Below are positions 7,304-15,348 of a stretch of DNA of 25,781 bases, one piece after another. This DNA is from JAAYCI01 sp964371725 (GTDB lineage Bacteria; Bacillota; Clostridia; Oscillospirales; Ruminococcaceae): the NCBI GenBank assembly GCA_964371725.1, contig CAYJNQ010000024.1, forward strand, positions 1 through 25,781. The letters run 5' to 3'. The position numbers and the translations under genes are program-made. The notes under the pieces are model-generated. The model worked only from the letters and a program-made list of their open reading frames with translations. It had not been told where the DNA came from and did not search any database. How positions within the stretch are numbered: the first letter of the stretch is position 1; each line of letters starts with the position of its first letter.

Positions 7304-9229
7304 ATGAATCAAACCGTTAACACATTGGAATTCAATGTGGTTTTGCAAAATATCAGTGAATTAGCATTGTCTGAAAAGGCAAAAAACAAGCTGCTTCACC
7401 TTGCGCCATCGCTGGACGAGCGCAGGTGCAAAAACAACATGAAAGACACCACCGAAGCCAAAAAGGTTTTGGAAAATATAGGCACACCGCCGCTGGTATC
7501 GATGAAAGAGCTCGAAAGCATTGTGACGCTTGCCGAAAAAGGGTCCATGCTGATGCCCGAGCAGCTTATCGTGGTGGCCGGTTTCATAAACGCGTGCAAA
7601 AGGATGGCCGCCTTTTTGAAACGGGCAGAGCATTTGAACATTGACCTTGCCTTCTATGGGCGTTCTTTTATAGAAGCCGAGGAGCTGTGCTTTGAGATTG
7701 AGCGCGCAATACGAAACAACCAAGTGGATGACGCCGCCAGCAAAACCTTGCAAGATGCCAGAAGAAAAAAGGAGAACACGAAGCTGGCCATCAAGGCGAA
7801 ACTGGAAGCCATTTTGCGCAGCAAACGAGACTATTTAAGCGATGGCAATGTGGTAAGCCGCAACGGCAGGCTGGCCTTGCCTGTGAAAAAAGAACACAAA
7901 GGCAAGGTTCCCGGTGCCGTGGTGGATACGTCGGGCACGGGCAGCACCTTGTTTATCGAGCCTGCTGCCATTGGCAAATTGCAAGCGGAGCTCTCGTTTT
8001 TGGAAATTGAGGAAGACAACGAACAACGCAAAATTTTGTATACCTTGTCCTGCATGGTGGACGAGCACCAAAACGCTTTGAAAACCAACATGCAATTTAT
8101 GGAAACGCTGGATTTTCTTTTTGCCAAAGCCAAATATTCCTGCGAGATAGGCGCAAGAGAGGTGCCGGTTTTGCCAAACCGCTGCATCAAAATTGTAAAG
8201 GGAAGGCATCCGCTTTTAAACAAAGAGGACTGTGTGCCTTTGGATTTTGCACTGGGAGAGGATTACAGTGGCGTGGTCATCACCGGGCCCAATACGGGCG
8301 GAAAAACGGTGGCTTTAAAGGCTGTGGGCCTTTTTTCGCTCATGGCGCAGTGTGGTCTTCACGTGCCGGTGGAAGAGGGCAGTGTTTTTTCGATGCACGC
8401 CAACATCTTGTGCGACATTGGCGACGGGCAAAGCATCTCGGAAAATTTATCCACTTTTTCGGCCCACATCCAAAACATTGTTTCCATTTTAGAGCAGGCA
8501 ACGCAGGAAAGCCTGGTGCTTTTAGACGAGCTGGGCTCCGGCACAGACCCTGCCGAGGGCATGGGGATAGCCGTGGCCATTTTGGAAGAGCTGCGCAAAA
8601 AAGGGTGCTTGTTTTTGGCAACCACACACTATCCCGAAATCAAAGAATATGCCAAAAACACCCCGTCTTTAACCAATGCACGCATGGAATTTGATAGGGA
8701 AAATTTAAAACCGCTGTATCGGCTGCAAGTTGGGGAGGCCGGGGAAAGCTGTGCTTTGTTTATTGCCGAGCGTTTGGGGCTGCCCGGGCATCTGCTGGAG
8801 CGTGCACGCAGGGAAGCGTATCAGAGCGGGGTTTCAAACAAGGAGGCGCGGCCGTATGCAAACGAAAAAGAGCCCCCAAAAGCCGAGAAAAAAGCCCCGA
8901 GCCAGATTGTACGGGACATGCCAAACCATAAAAACGATGTGAAAAGCAAATTTGATACGGGCGACAGTGTTACGGTGGTGGGGGAAAATGCCACCGGAAT
9001 TGTGTATAAGCCCGCCAACAACAAGGGCGATTTTATCGTTCAAATCAAGGGCGAAAAACGGGTGGTGAACCACACGAAACTCAAACTGAAAACCAAGGCA
9101 AGTGAATTGTATCCTGCGGATTATGATTTTTCCATTGTGTTCGATTCGGTTTCAAACCGAAAGGCACGGCACAAAATGGGCAAAGGGCATAACCCGGATT
9201 TGGTGATTGTGCACGACGAATTCGCATAA
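7304..9229 (+). CDS. mutS2: MutS2-like ATPase lacking the Smr domain
   Basis: This 641-residue MutS-family ATPase has Walker A GPNTGGKT (about residues 328-335), Walker B LVLLDELGSGTDPAEG (about 404-419) and an ATTHYPEIKEYA switch region. The N-terminal part has the MutS2 clamp layout, including the SRNGRLALPVKKEHKGKVPG segment. After the ATPase comes a charged Lys/Pro-rich linker (about 510-545), then a KOW-like beta domain (about 548-595) and a short tail. Standard MutS2 is about 780 residues with a C-terminal Smr nuclease; here the Smr domain and much of the coiled region are missing. The frame closes cleanly, so this looks like a natural short form rather than a frameshift. MutS2 proteins act on recombination intermediates or collided ribosomes; without Smr, nuclease activity is not expected. 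A moderate GGGG-AAA site precedes ATG 7304. Confidence 0.88.
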   Translation: MNQTVNTLEFNVVLQNISELALSEKAKNKLLHLAPSLDERRCKNNMKDTTEAKKVLENIGTPPLVSMKELESIVTLAEKGSMLMPEQLIVVAGFINACKRMAAFLKRAEHLNIDLAFYGRSFIEAEELCFEIERAIRNNQVDDAASKTLQDARRKKENTKLAIKAKLEAILRSKRDYLSDGNVVSRNGRLALPVKKEHKGKVPGAVVDTSGTGSTLFIEPAAIGKLQAELSFLEIEEDNEQRKILYTLSCMVDEHQNALKTNMQFMETLDFLFAKAKYSCEIGAREVPVLPNRCIKIVKGRHPLLNKEDCVPLDFALGEDYSGVVITGPNTGGKTVALKAVGLFSLMAQCGLHVPVEEGSVFSMHANILCDIGDGQSISENLSTFSAHIQNIVSILEQATQESLVLLDELGSGTDPAEGMGIAVAILEELRKKGCLFLATTHYPEIKEYAKNTPSLTNARMEFDRENLKPLYRLQVGEAGESCALFIAERLGLPGHLLERARREAYQSGVSNKEARPYANEKEPPKAEKKAPSQIVRDMPNHKNDVKSKFDTGDSVTVVGENATGIVYKPANNKGDFIVQIKGEKRVVNHTKLKLKTKASELYPADYDFSIVFDSVSNRKARHKMGKGHNPDLVIVHDEFA

Positions 9230-9251
9230 AGCCGGGTGGTGTTGACAATCG

Positions 9252-9266
9252 TGTTCAGTCTGAACA
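9252..9266. repeat. Short palindrome between convergent genes
   Basis: TGTTCAG-T-CTGAACA is a perfect 7-base inverted repeat around one central base. It lies in the 58-base gap between mutS2 and the convergent binding-protein gene. It has no T-run on either side and may be a weak hairpin at the transcript ends or a protein site. Confidence 0.4.
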
Positions 9267-9287
9267 GGCCGGGGTTTTGCGTTGTCT

Positions 9288-10439
9288 TTACGCCAACAGG
9301 TCTTCCCAAAACACATAAAAATCTTCTTGGTTTTCGTAGGTGTAGCCCTCGTCTGAGTAAATGAGCTGCAAAGAGGAAAGCGGCCTTTCCTCTTCGCTTT
9401 GCACATCACGGCGCGTTGCCCATGCCCCCTCTTGCAAATAGGGCCCATAGCCTGCGCCCGTGCCGTCGGTTTCGCCAAAAATAAAGCGGACAAACAGTTT
9501 TGCCGTGTTGATGTTTTTGGCGCCGCCGGCTATCATGATGTTCACAGACGAGGCCACGCCGTCGAACGGAGCCACACCCGTGGCAAACTCCAAATGGTAG
9601 CCGATTCGGTTTAAACGCAACTTGCTTGACACCATAAGCCCCAGGGCTTCCTCATTTTCGTGAAGCCCCACGGCGTCGGCCACTTCATCGCTTGAATTCA
9701 CAATGTGTAGGCCGTTTTCTACAAGTTTTCGAATGAAGGTTTCGGCGGCGTTTTCCCCGTTTTCGGAAACAAAGGGTTCCCCGGTCCATTCGGCGTAGGC
9801 TTCCTCCATCAAATCGTTGTTTTTAAGAAACATATTGTACATGGCCAGCGTGGTGACGCTTTGCATGGGGTTTGGGGCATACACCTTGCCATGCCAGCGC
9901 GCTTCGGTGAGCTCCCACCAGTTTTCAATCGGTTGCTCGGGAAACAGAACGGGGTTGTAGTGGATGAAAATAGCCTCGGTGAACAGCGGCACCAGGCCGT
10001 CTTGTGTGTGTGTCATGTTGTCGGCCATATCGCTTGGCAGGTAGGGGTGGGCATAGCCGTTTGGGATGAAGTCATTTGTTAAAACACCGTTTACATCCGT
10101 GAGAAACAAAATGTCGCAATCGTAGCGGCCGCTGTCGATGGTGGCTCTCGCGTCGGCAATCAGCCGCTCGCCGCGCAAATCTTGCACCTCCACCAAAAGC
10201 CCCGGATACGCTGCCTCAAAGGCTTCCGCCACATCCAACATACGCGAGGACACGCTGTATATCGTCAGCACGTCCTCCGCCAAAGCTTTTTCATACAGTT
10301 CTTCGGGTGTTTCCACAGCCGAAAGCTGTGCCGTTTCCAGCCAAAGCGCCATCTCGCGGCTCATGCCACCTTGGCCACAGGCCGAAAACAAAAGCACAGC
10401 CGCCAAAATGACAGCCACTGCCATCACAGAACGTTTCAT
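9288..10439 (-). CDS. Solute-binding lipoprotein, iron(III)/AfuA-HptA-like ABC binding-protein family
   Basis: This 383-residue protein has a lipoprotein signal peptide with a lipobox at LLFSAC (Cys21), so it should be anchored outside the cytoplasmic membrane. The fold layout matches the Fe3+-type solute-binding family: LTIYSVSS near residue 59, a DCDILFLTD segment, PNPMQSVTT, and a late hinge near FVRFIFGE. Members such as AfuA and S. aureus HptA bind hexose phosphates or phosphate rather than iron. No permease or ATPase accompanies it. It is the last gene of a four-gene operon, and its ATG 10439 overlaps the upstream stop (ATGA) with GGAGGTG just before. It is therefore more likely a ligand sensor for the sensor kinase than a transport component. 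The ligand is not determinable here. Confidence 0.85.
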   Translation of the reverse strand: MKRSVMAVAVILAAVLLFSACGQGGMSREMALWLETAQLSAVETPEELYEKALAEDVLTIYSVSSRMLDVAEAFEAAYPGLLVEVQDLRGERLIADARATIDSGRYDCDILFLTDVNGVLTNDFIPNGYAHPYLPSDMADNMTHTQDGLVPLFTEAIFIHYNPVLFPEQPIENWWELTEARWHGKVYAPNPMQSVTTLAMYNMFLKNNDLMEEAYAEWTGEPFVSENGENAAETFIRKLVENGLHIVNSSDEVADAVGLHENEEALGLMVSSKLRLNRIGYHLEFATGVAPFDGVASSVNIMIAGGAKNINTAKLFVRFIFGETDGTGAGYGPYLQEGAWATRRDVQSEEERPLSSLQLIYSDEGYTYENQEDFYVFWEDLLA

Positions 10440-11998
10440 TCGAGCACCTCCGCGCGAACCGCCGAAAACAACGCATCGAACCGTGTGTAGCCGGCGACAA
10501 ATTCCTGAAAGGCCACATCGTCTTCCATGTCTTTTTCCCCTGTAATGAAGGCCTCGATGTTTTGCTGGGTATAGGCGTCCAAGGCGCCAAACTGCCGTGC
10601 AAGGGCGGCATCGTTTTGCATGAGGGTTAAGATGGAAAGCCCGATGCCGGACGGCCGGAAATGGCTTTCGTTGGCGAGCAAGGCCCGTGCATTGAAATAG
10701 CCGATATCATAGTCGGAGTAGCGCACGCCATCCACATATCGCGGATAGTAAAACATGGTGCCGATGCCGTCAAAGTTTTTGTTTTGCATCGTGCCGCTCA
10801 AATGGTGCACGGTGGCGATTTCGGCCACCTCCCCGAATATATCCACATCGGTGGGCTGTGCATCATTCCAGTCCACCCCTTCTTCGCCATACAGAGAAAT
10901 GAGAAAGGCCTCTTCGCTGAACATCAAATCCAAAAGGGCAAAGGCCTCGTTTGGGAATTCGCTGAAAGCGGAAATGGCCGCAGCCGGCCAAGGCACGGCA
11001 AGTTGCGGCACCGCATGTGCCCCGGTAAAAGGGGCAAGGTGCGTGAAATGGCTAAAGCGGTTCGAATCACTTTCTGCGAACACATCCGAAAGGTGCGAGG
11101 CCGAAAAAGCCCCCAGGATGTTTTCGGGGTCTGTGGCCAGCGCGGTGAGGCCGCGGCTGTCGAGCTTGAACTGAAGCGGATGGAGCAGGCCGTTTTCATA
11201 CAGGGCATGCAAATAGGAAAGCCCTTCGCGAAAACCTTCTTCCTGCGGTGAAAAATGCAGGGTGTTTTCTTGCACATAAAAACCATAGCTGGCGGGGTCG
11301 TAGTAAACAAAGGCGTTTAAAAGGGCGTTGTGGCTCATCGTATCATAGTGTTCAAGGCTTCCGGCCAGCGGAATTTCGTCTGCTATGCCGTTTTGGTTTG
11401 GGTCCTCGGTTTGAAAGGCCAACAGCACATTTTCCAATTCCTCTGCCGTTTTTGGAATGGCAAGCCCCAAGGTGTTGAGCCAGGCCGTGTTCACCCAAAG
11501 GCTCTGCCCGTTTTCGGCACTGCGAGACGGGTTTGCGCCGGGCACAAAATACAGTTTGCCGTCCGGCCCGCTTAAAAATTCGCGCCAGCCATAGCCCTCG
11601 TACTCGGCCAGCACCTCGTGCATATGGGTGCCGGGCACAAGATAGCTGTCAAGCGGCAAGAAATGCTGTGTTAACTGCCGTGCCGTTTCGCTGCTCAAAA
11701 GGGCATCTTGCCCAAAAGAGCCGCCAAACAACAGGATGTCGGTTTTGATGTTTTCGTCTAAAAGGGTTTCGGCAAGGTAGCTTTCCTCATACGCGCCGGG
11801 CACTTCGTTGAACACAAGGGTGTAGCCCGTTTGTTCTTCAAGCCACAGTTTGTAGTGGTTGGTGTTGATGTTTTGCACGTTTTCAGATTTTGGCAAGGTG
11901 ATGTGCAAAACCACGCTTTCCTCCTGCACACAGGAAGAAAACAGGGCAAAAGCAAACACCGAAAAGACAAACAAAGACATCGCTTTCAGCCTTTTCAT
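10436..11998 (-). CDS. Extracellular solute-binding lipoprotein (family 1, LplA/LipO-like)
   Basis: This protein of about 520 residues starts at ATG 11998 (MKRLKAMSLF), with AGAGGTGG upstream. That ATG overlaps the kinase stop by 4 bases. The signal peptide ends in a lipobox FSSC (Cys23). Residues 199-208, DPNQNGIADE, match the calcium-binding loop common in LplA/LipO-type binding proteins of oligosaccharide systems in Firmicutes. The segment WVNTAWLNTLGLAIPKTAEE is also typical of that family. No permease genes lie in the operon, which is unusual for this family. Together with the second binding protein and the two-component pair, it probably delivers ligand information to the kinase's extracellular domain. 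The ligand is unknown; a sugar or glycan is a reasonable guess. Confidence 0.85.
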   Translation of the reverse strand: MKRLKAMSLFVFSVFAFALFSSCVQEESVVLHITLPKSENVQNINTNHYKLWLEEQTGYTLVFNEVPGAYEESYLAETLLDENIKTDILLFGGSFGQDALLSSETARQLTQHFLPLDSYLVPGTHMHEVLAEYEGYGWREFLSGPDGKLYFVPGANPSRSAENGQSLWVNTAWLNTLGLAIPKTAEELENVLLAFQTEDPNQNGIADEIPLAGSLEHYDTMSHNALLNAFVYYDPASYGFYVQENTLHFSPQEEGFREGLSYLHALYENGLLHPLQFKLDSRGLTALATDPENILGAFSASHLSDVFAESDSNRFSHFTHLAPFTGAHAVPQLAVPWPAAAISAFSEFPNEAFALLDLMFSEEAFLISLYGEEGVDWNDAQPTDVDIFGEVAEIATVHHLSGTMQNKNFDGIGTMFYYPRYVDGVRYSDYDIGYFNARALLANESHFRPSGIGLSILTLMQNDAALARQFGALDAYTQQNIEAFITGEKDMEDDVAFQEFVAGYTRFDALFSAVRAEVLE

Positions 11999-13647
11999 AC
12001 GCCACCTCTTTTCACGGTGAGCGTGGTGCACGTGCCCTTGCCGGGCCTGCTGATTACATGAAAGGTAGAGGCGGTGCTGTGTGCGGCCAGGCGCCGCTTT
12101 ACATTGTGAACGGCCATGTTGTCAAGGCCTTGCACACCACGGTGCGCCTCGCCTTGCCAAAGGGGGGCGTTCATCTTTTGCAAAAGGGTTTCCTCCATGC
12201 CACAGCCGTTGTCGGAAACGGCCAGAACCACCCCGTTTTCGCAGGGCTTTGCCAAAACGGTGATGCGGCAATCGTCCTCTTTGCCCACAAAACCGTGCAC
12301 AATGCTGTTTTCCACAAGGGGCTGCAGCAACATGCGCGGAATGAACACCTCCATCAAACTGTCATCAGCCTCTATGTCAAATGTAATTTTTTCGTTGTAT
12401 CGAATGTTCATAATTTCCACGTATTTTTGCAGATGAGAGAGCTCGTCCCACACCGAGATGTTGTCGTCCTCTTCAAAGGCATAGCGCACCATATCGGACA
12501 AAGCCGCCAGGGCCGCGTCGCTTTTTTCGTTGTCTCCGCGTTTTTGCAACATTTGAATGGCACTGAGTGTGTTGATGACAAAATGCGCATTGATTTGTTT
12601 TTTCAGCAAAACATTCACGGCCTCTTGCGCCTGCGTTTTGGAGTGCTCTGCCTCAAGCAGTGTGGCCTGCACCGTTTCGTTTTGCCGGTCGATACGGGTG
12701 AGCAGGGCGTTGATTTTTAAAATGAGTTTGTCGAAATCCTCGTTTTCAATGGGGCTCAATTGGGTTTTTCCGCCGGGGCCGAGGCGGTCGGCTTCGGCCA
12801 TGAGGTGCACAAGGGGGCTAAAAAAACTTTTGCGCTGGCCTTGCACAAACAAAAGCAGGGCGGCCACCATCAAAAGCGTGGACAAAACCACCCCGAGGAT
12901 GAAATACCGCCCGATGACGTTGTCGTAATCGGGCGAGAGCCAAGTGGCCACCTGAAAAGGGGTGATGCCCACCTGCCTTTTTGTGAACAGGGGCGAAGTT
13001 TCGCCCACATAGGGTGCATTGGCGCTAATGACCTCTTCGCCGCTGAGGATGGCGGCCGACACCACAAAATCCTCGGCCGAATCGTAGTGGTATTCCAGGA
13101 AATTTTGCTCGCTTTCCAAAACAATCAAAGTGCCAAGGTTTTCGCCTCCTTCATCGAGAATGGGGTTTGCATAACCGATGTGGTTTGTGCCGTCCAGCGT
13201 TGCGGGAAAGTGCCTGTCTATTTCGCCGCTTTCGGCCAAAACAAACAACCTTTCGCATTCGGTAACGCTGATGCTGCCGGCAAAGCGATAAAACCAGCCG
13301 AGCTTGTCGAACACAACAATGCTGAAGCGGTTGTCTATGGGTAGCAGCTCGTCTTGCAAAAAGGCGTGGATGGGAACGGCTTTTTCATGGCGTAAGGCCA
13401 AATCTCCCTCGGCCAAAAATGTTCGCAATTCCTCTTTTTGTGCCACAGAATAATGAATTTGCTCCATGAGCTCAATGTTGTCGCTCAAATCTTCCGAAAG
13501 TTCGTCGGCCGTGCTTAAAATCAACTGCTCGTTCGTCTGTGTGAAGATGTGCATGGCCAAGGCGTAAAAAGCGCCCCATATCAAAAGCAAAGCGGCAAAA
13601 AGCAGCAAAAACAGGCGAAAAAAATTCTTTTGTAACTTGGTTTTCAT
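11995..13647 (-). CDS. YesM/LytS-type sensor histidine kinase
   Basis: This 550-residue protein starts at ATG 13647, overlapping the response regulator stop (ATGA), with AGAGGG upstream. TM1 is at about 11-34 and an extracellular sensor domain at about 35-243. TM2 is at about 245-268, followed by a HAMP-like segment (273-320). The His_kinase core has phospho-acceptor His355 in QINAHFVINTL, where the family usually has QINPHFLYNTL. The ATPase domain has an N-box with Asn447 (LVENSIVHG) and a G1 box DNGCGM (479-484). All catalytic features are present. It should phosphorylate the adjacent YesN-type regulator in response to an external cue, probably through one or both solute-binding lipoproteins encoded downstream. 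Confidence 0.93.
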   Translation of the reverse strand: MKTKLQKNFFRLFLLLFAALLLIWGAFYALAMHIFTQTNEQLILSTADELSEDLSDNIELMEQIHYSVAQKEELRTFLAEGDLALRHEKAVPIHAFLQDELLPIDNRFSIVVFDKLGWFYRFAGSISVTECERLFVLAESGEIDRHFPATLDGTNHIGYANPILDEGGENLGTLIVLESEQNFLEYHYDSAEDFVVSAAILSGEEVISANAPYVGETSPLFTKRQVGITPFQVATWLSPDYDNVIGRYFILGVVLSTLLMVAALLLFVQGQRKSFFSPLVHLMAEADRLGPGGKTQLSPIENEDFDKLILKINALLTRIDRQNETVQATLLEAEHSKTQAQEAVNVLLKKQINAHFVINTLSAIQMLQKRGDNEKSDAALAALSDMVRYAFEEDDNISVWDELSHLQKYVEIMNIRYNEKITFDIEADDSLMEVFIPRMLLQPLVENSIVHGFVGKEDDCRITVLAKPCENGVVLAVSDNGCGMEETLLQKMNAPLWQGEAHRGVQGLDNMAVHNVKRRLAAHSTASTFHVISRPGKGTCTTLTVKRGGV

Positions 13648-14375
13648 GCGCCGCCCTCTCGGTAGGCACCGGGGGTGATGCCATGGTGATTTTTGAACAC
13701 GCGGCAGAAGTACAAATAGTCCGGATAGCCGCACATGCGGCAAATTTGTTTCATGGGAATGTCGGTTTCCAAAATGAGCTTTGCGGCCTCTCTCATGCGG
13801 ATGCCGGCCATGTAAAGTGTGAATGTGGTGCCGTGATGCTTGGCAAACAAATCGCAAATATACGTTTCCGAAAGATGAAAGCGTGTGCTCAAAGATTTGA
13901 GCGTGTGTTTTTGGTGATAGTTTTCCTCGAGGTAAGCCGTGAGCGCATCAAAGGAGCTGCGGCCTTTTGCCGTTGGCGGTTCGGGTAAAATGCATTCCCG
14001 CTCGGTGAATTTGCGCGTTAGGCGTGTCAAAGTGAGCTGCAAGGCCTCGTGGCTGATGGGCTTGAGCAAATAATCGTGCCCACCCAGCAAAAAAAATTCG
14101 CGCGATGCACTGAATTCCGCAAAGGCACTGAGCATCACAAACTCGCTTTTCACGCCCATTTCCTTGCAAAGCCGCACCAGAGAAACACCGTCCATGCCCG
14201 GCATTTTCAAATCGCAAAACACCACATCGGGGGAAAGCCGCAGGATGTCTTCAAGCGCTTTTTTTGGGTTTGTTTGTTGCCCAACAAGTTCGAGGCCGTT
14301 TTCTTGCCACTCCACCGCGGCCACAATGCTTTCCAAAATGGGCTGCTCATCGTCCACAAGATATACACGATACAC
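13644..14375 (-). CDS. YesN-type response regulator (receiver + AraC-type DNA-binding domain)
   Basis: This 243-residue protein has an N-terminal receiver domain with the acidic pair Asp8/Asp9, phospho-acceptor Asp55 (VVFCDLKMPG) and Lys105 (LLKPIS). The C-terminal AraC-type double helix-turn-helix spans about 143-243 and includes LSETYICDLFAKHHG and the second-helix region CGYPDYLYFCRVFKNHHG. The start is GTG 14375; GGGGGAGAG lies 7 bases upstream and no ATG fits. It is the first gene of the four-gene minus-strand operon. It should bind DNA when phosphorylated by the 11995-13647 kinase. Candidate targets are its own promoter and the divergent lipoprotein gene, since the 21-bp-spaced direct repeat at 14547-14576 lies between them. 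Confidence 0.93.
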   Translation of the reverse strand: MYRVYLVDDEQPILESIVAAVEWQENGLELVGQQTNPKKALEDILRLSPDVVFCDLKMPGMDGVSLVRLCKEMGVKSEFVMLSAFAEFSASREFFLLGGHDYLLKPISHEALQLTLTRLTRKFTERECILPEPPTAKGRSSFDALTAYLEENYHQKHTLKSLSTRFHLSETYICDLFAKHHGTTFTLYMAGIRMREAAKLILETDIPMKQICRMCGYPDYLYFCRVFKNHHGITPGAYREGGA

Positions 14376-14382
14376 GCTTATG

Positions 14383-14391
14383 CTCTCCCCC
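14383..14391 (-). promoter_or_regulatory. Ribosome binding site deciding the GTG start of the response regulator
   Basis: Read on the minus strand this is GGGGGAGAG, 7 bases before GTG 14375. No ATG in frame is nearby, so the GTG start is favoured. Confidence 0.6.
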
Positions 14392-14413
14392 TCTCTTTTC
14401 GTTGTCTATTCAG

Positions 14414-14441
14414 AATATAGCACATCGGCAGAACCTGTCAA
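14414..14441 (-). promoter_or_regulatory. Sigma-A promoter for the sensing operon
   Basis: On the minus strand there is a perfect TTGACA (14441-14436), a 16-base spacer and TATATT (14419-14414). This lies about 40 bases upstream of the response regulator GTG. Confidence 0.7.
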
Positions 14442-14546
14442 CTTGGTATATTTTGGCCTTGGGAAATAAAAAAGAACGATTCAACAGAATAAAACTGGGT
14501 TCAATGGCGGGGTAAAGGGCGTGATAGGCCAAAGTTTTACATAAAA

Positions 14547-14576
14547 TCCGAAGATAATCCATAATATTCCGAAGAT
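14547..14576. repeat. Direct repeat TCCGAAGAT, 21-bp spacing, in the divergent intergenic region
   Basis: TCCGAAGAT occurs at 14547-14555 and again at 14568-14576, each preceded by an ATAA-rich stretch. The 21-base spacing equals two helical turns, so both copies face the same side of the DNA, as expected for AraC-type or tandem response-regulator sites. The repeat lies between the sensing operon and the lipoprotein gene. Confidence 0.5.
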
Positions 14577-14676
14577 TGTGCATAGGAAACAGGGTGGCCG
14601 AATGATAAAATAAGTTGTATAAACATGGTTTTGAAAAGAGGATGGTGCGGCTGCACCGAGCCTTGGGGGTGCAAAC

Positions 14677-15228
14677 ATGAAAAAGAAATTTTTGGCACTG
14701 ATGCTGGCGGCGACTCTTTTTTTAACGGGGTGCTCCGGCTCTTATGGGGAGTTTGGCTATACTTGGTTTAGGCAGCTTGGGTATTATGTGGAAGAGTTTA
14801 TATACAGCGAATTTGGCTGGAGATTTGAATGGACTTATATCGAAAGCTGGATACAAGAATGGACAAGGGAATGGAGCACAACGAACGACATCTTTTCCGA
14901 CGAAGTGATTTTCATCAACCTTGTTGCCGAAAATGAAGTCTATCATTTATACTTTTCTCCCAGTGATGAATCCACCTGGGGGGAAGACCTTTTGGGAGAC
15001 TACACAATTCCTGAAACCGAAGCGTTTTTTTACGATTTGCCGTACTCCGGCTATTACGACCTGCAAGTGCACCTGTCCGGTGGGGATGCGTTCGAGTTTT
15101 ATGGAATTTACGTGGAAGCAGGCGACCGCCTGGCCATGCGCATGGACCTTGGCGAGTATCGGTTGACGCACTCGAGAGGTGCCGATTTTGTTGACGATTA
15201 CGCCGCAACCACCGTGAGCTATGCCTAA
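14677..15228 (+). CDS. Small aromatic-rich lipoprotein of unknown function
   Basis: This 183-residue protein has a lipoprotein signal ending in FLTGC (Cys19), so it should be exported and lipid-anchored. Residues 20-70 are strikingly rich in Trp, Tyr and Phe (for example YTWFRQLGYY and FGWRFEWTYIESWIQEWTREW). After that comes a moderately acidic beta-rich region with repeated aromatic/Gly patterns, for example YSGYYDLQVHLSGGDAFEFY, which suggests a jelly-roll-like or beta-sandwich fold. I do not recognise a family. GGGGGTG lies upstream of ATG 14677. It is transcribed divergently from the two-component/binding-protein operon and is followed by an intrinsic terminator, so it is a single-gene unit. 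It is a candidate target of that regulator. Aromatic-rich surfaces fit carbohydrate or membrane contact, but this is inference. Confidence 0.75.
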   Translation: MKKKFLALMLAATLFLTGCSGSYGEFGYTWFRQLGYYVEEFIYSEFGWRFEWTYIESWIQEWTREWSTTNDIFSDEVIFINLVAENEVYHLYFSPSDESTWGEDLLGDYTIPETEAFFYDLPYSGYYDLQVHLSGGDAFEFYGIYVEAGDRLAMRMDLGEYRLTHSRGADFVDDYAATTVSYA

Positions 15229-15253
15229 GCGGTGCAATTCAAAATGCAAATAG

Positions 15254-15296
15254 GAAAAAGCCGCAATTTACCGCCCGTGGGAAGTTGCGGTTTTTC
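15254..15296. terminator. Intrinsic terminator after the small lipoprotein gene
   Basis: AAAA(G)CCGCAA (about 15256-15266) pairs with TTGCGGTTTTT (15285-15295) around a GC-containing loop. The T-run on the plus strand follows the stem directly, and the A-run on the 5' side makes it bidirectional. Confidence 0.75.
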
Positions 15297-15348
15297 GCCT
15301 TAAAATATTCCTAAAATTCAGTGGGTTTGAGAAGGGAAGGCAGAGGGG

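Noticed and set aside
7111..7320. 69-residue open frame in the mutS2 leader
   Set aside because: It runs through the terminator and into the mutS2 start, has no ribosome site, and is poor in charged residues.
11059..11070. GGTTCGAATCAC, similar to a tRNA T-arm
   Set aside because: It lies inside the binding-lipoprotein gene, with no acceptor or anticodon stems around it.
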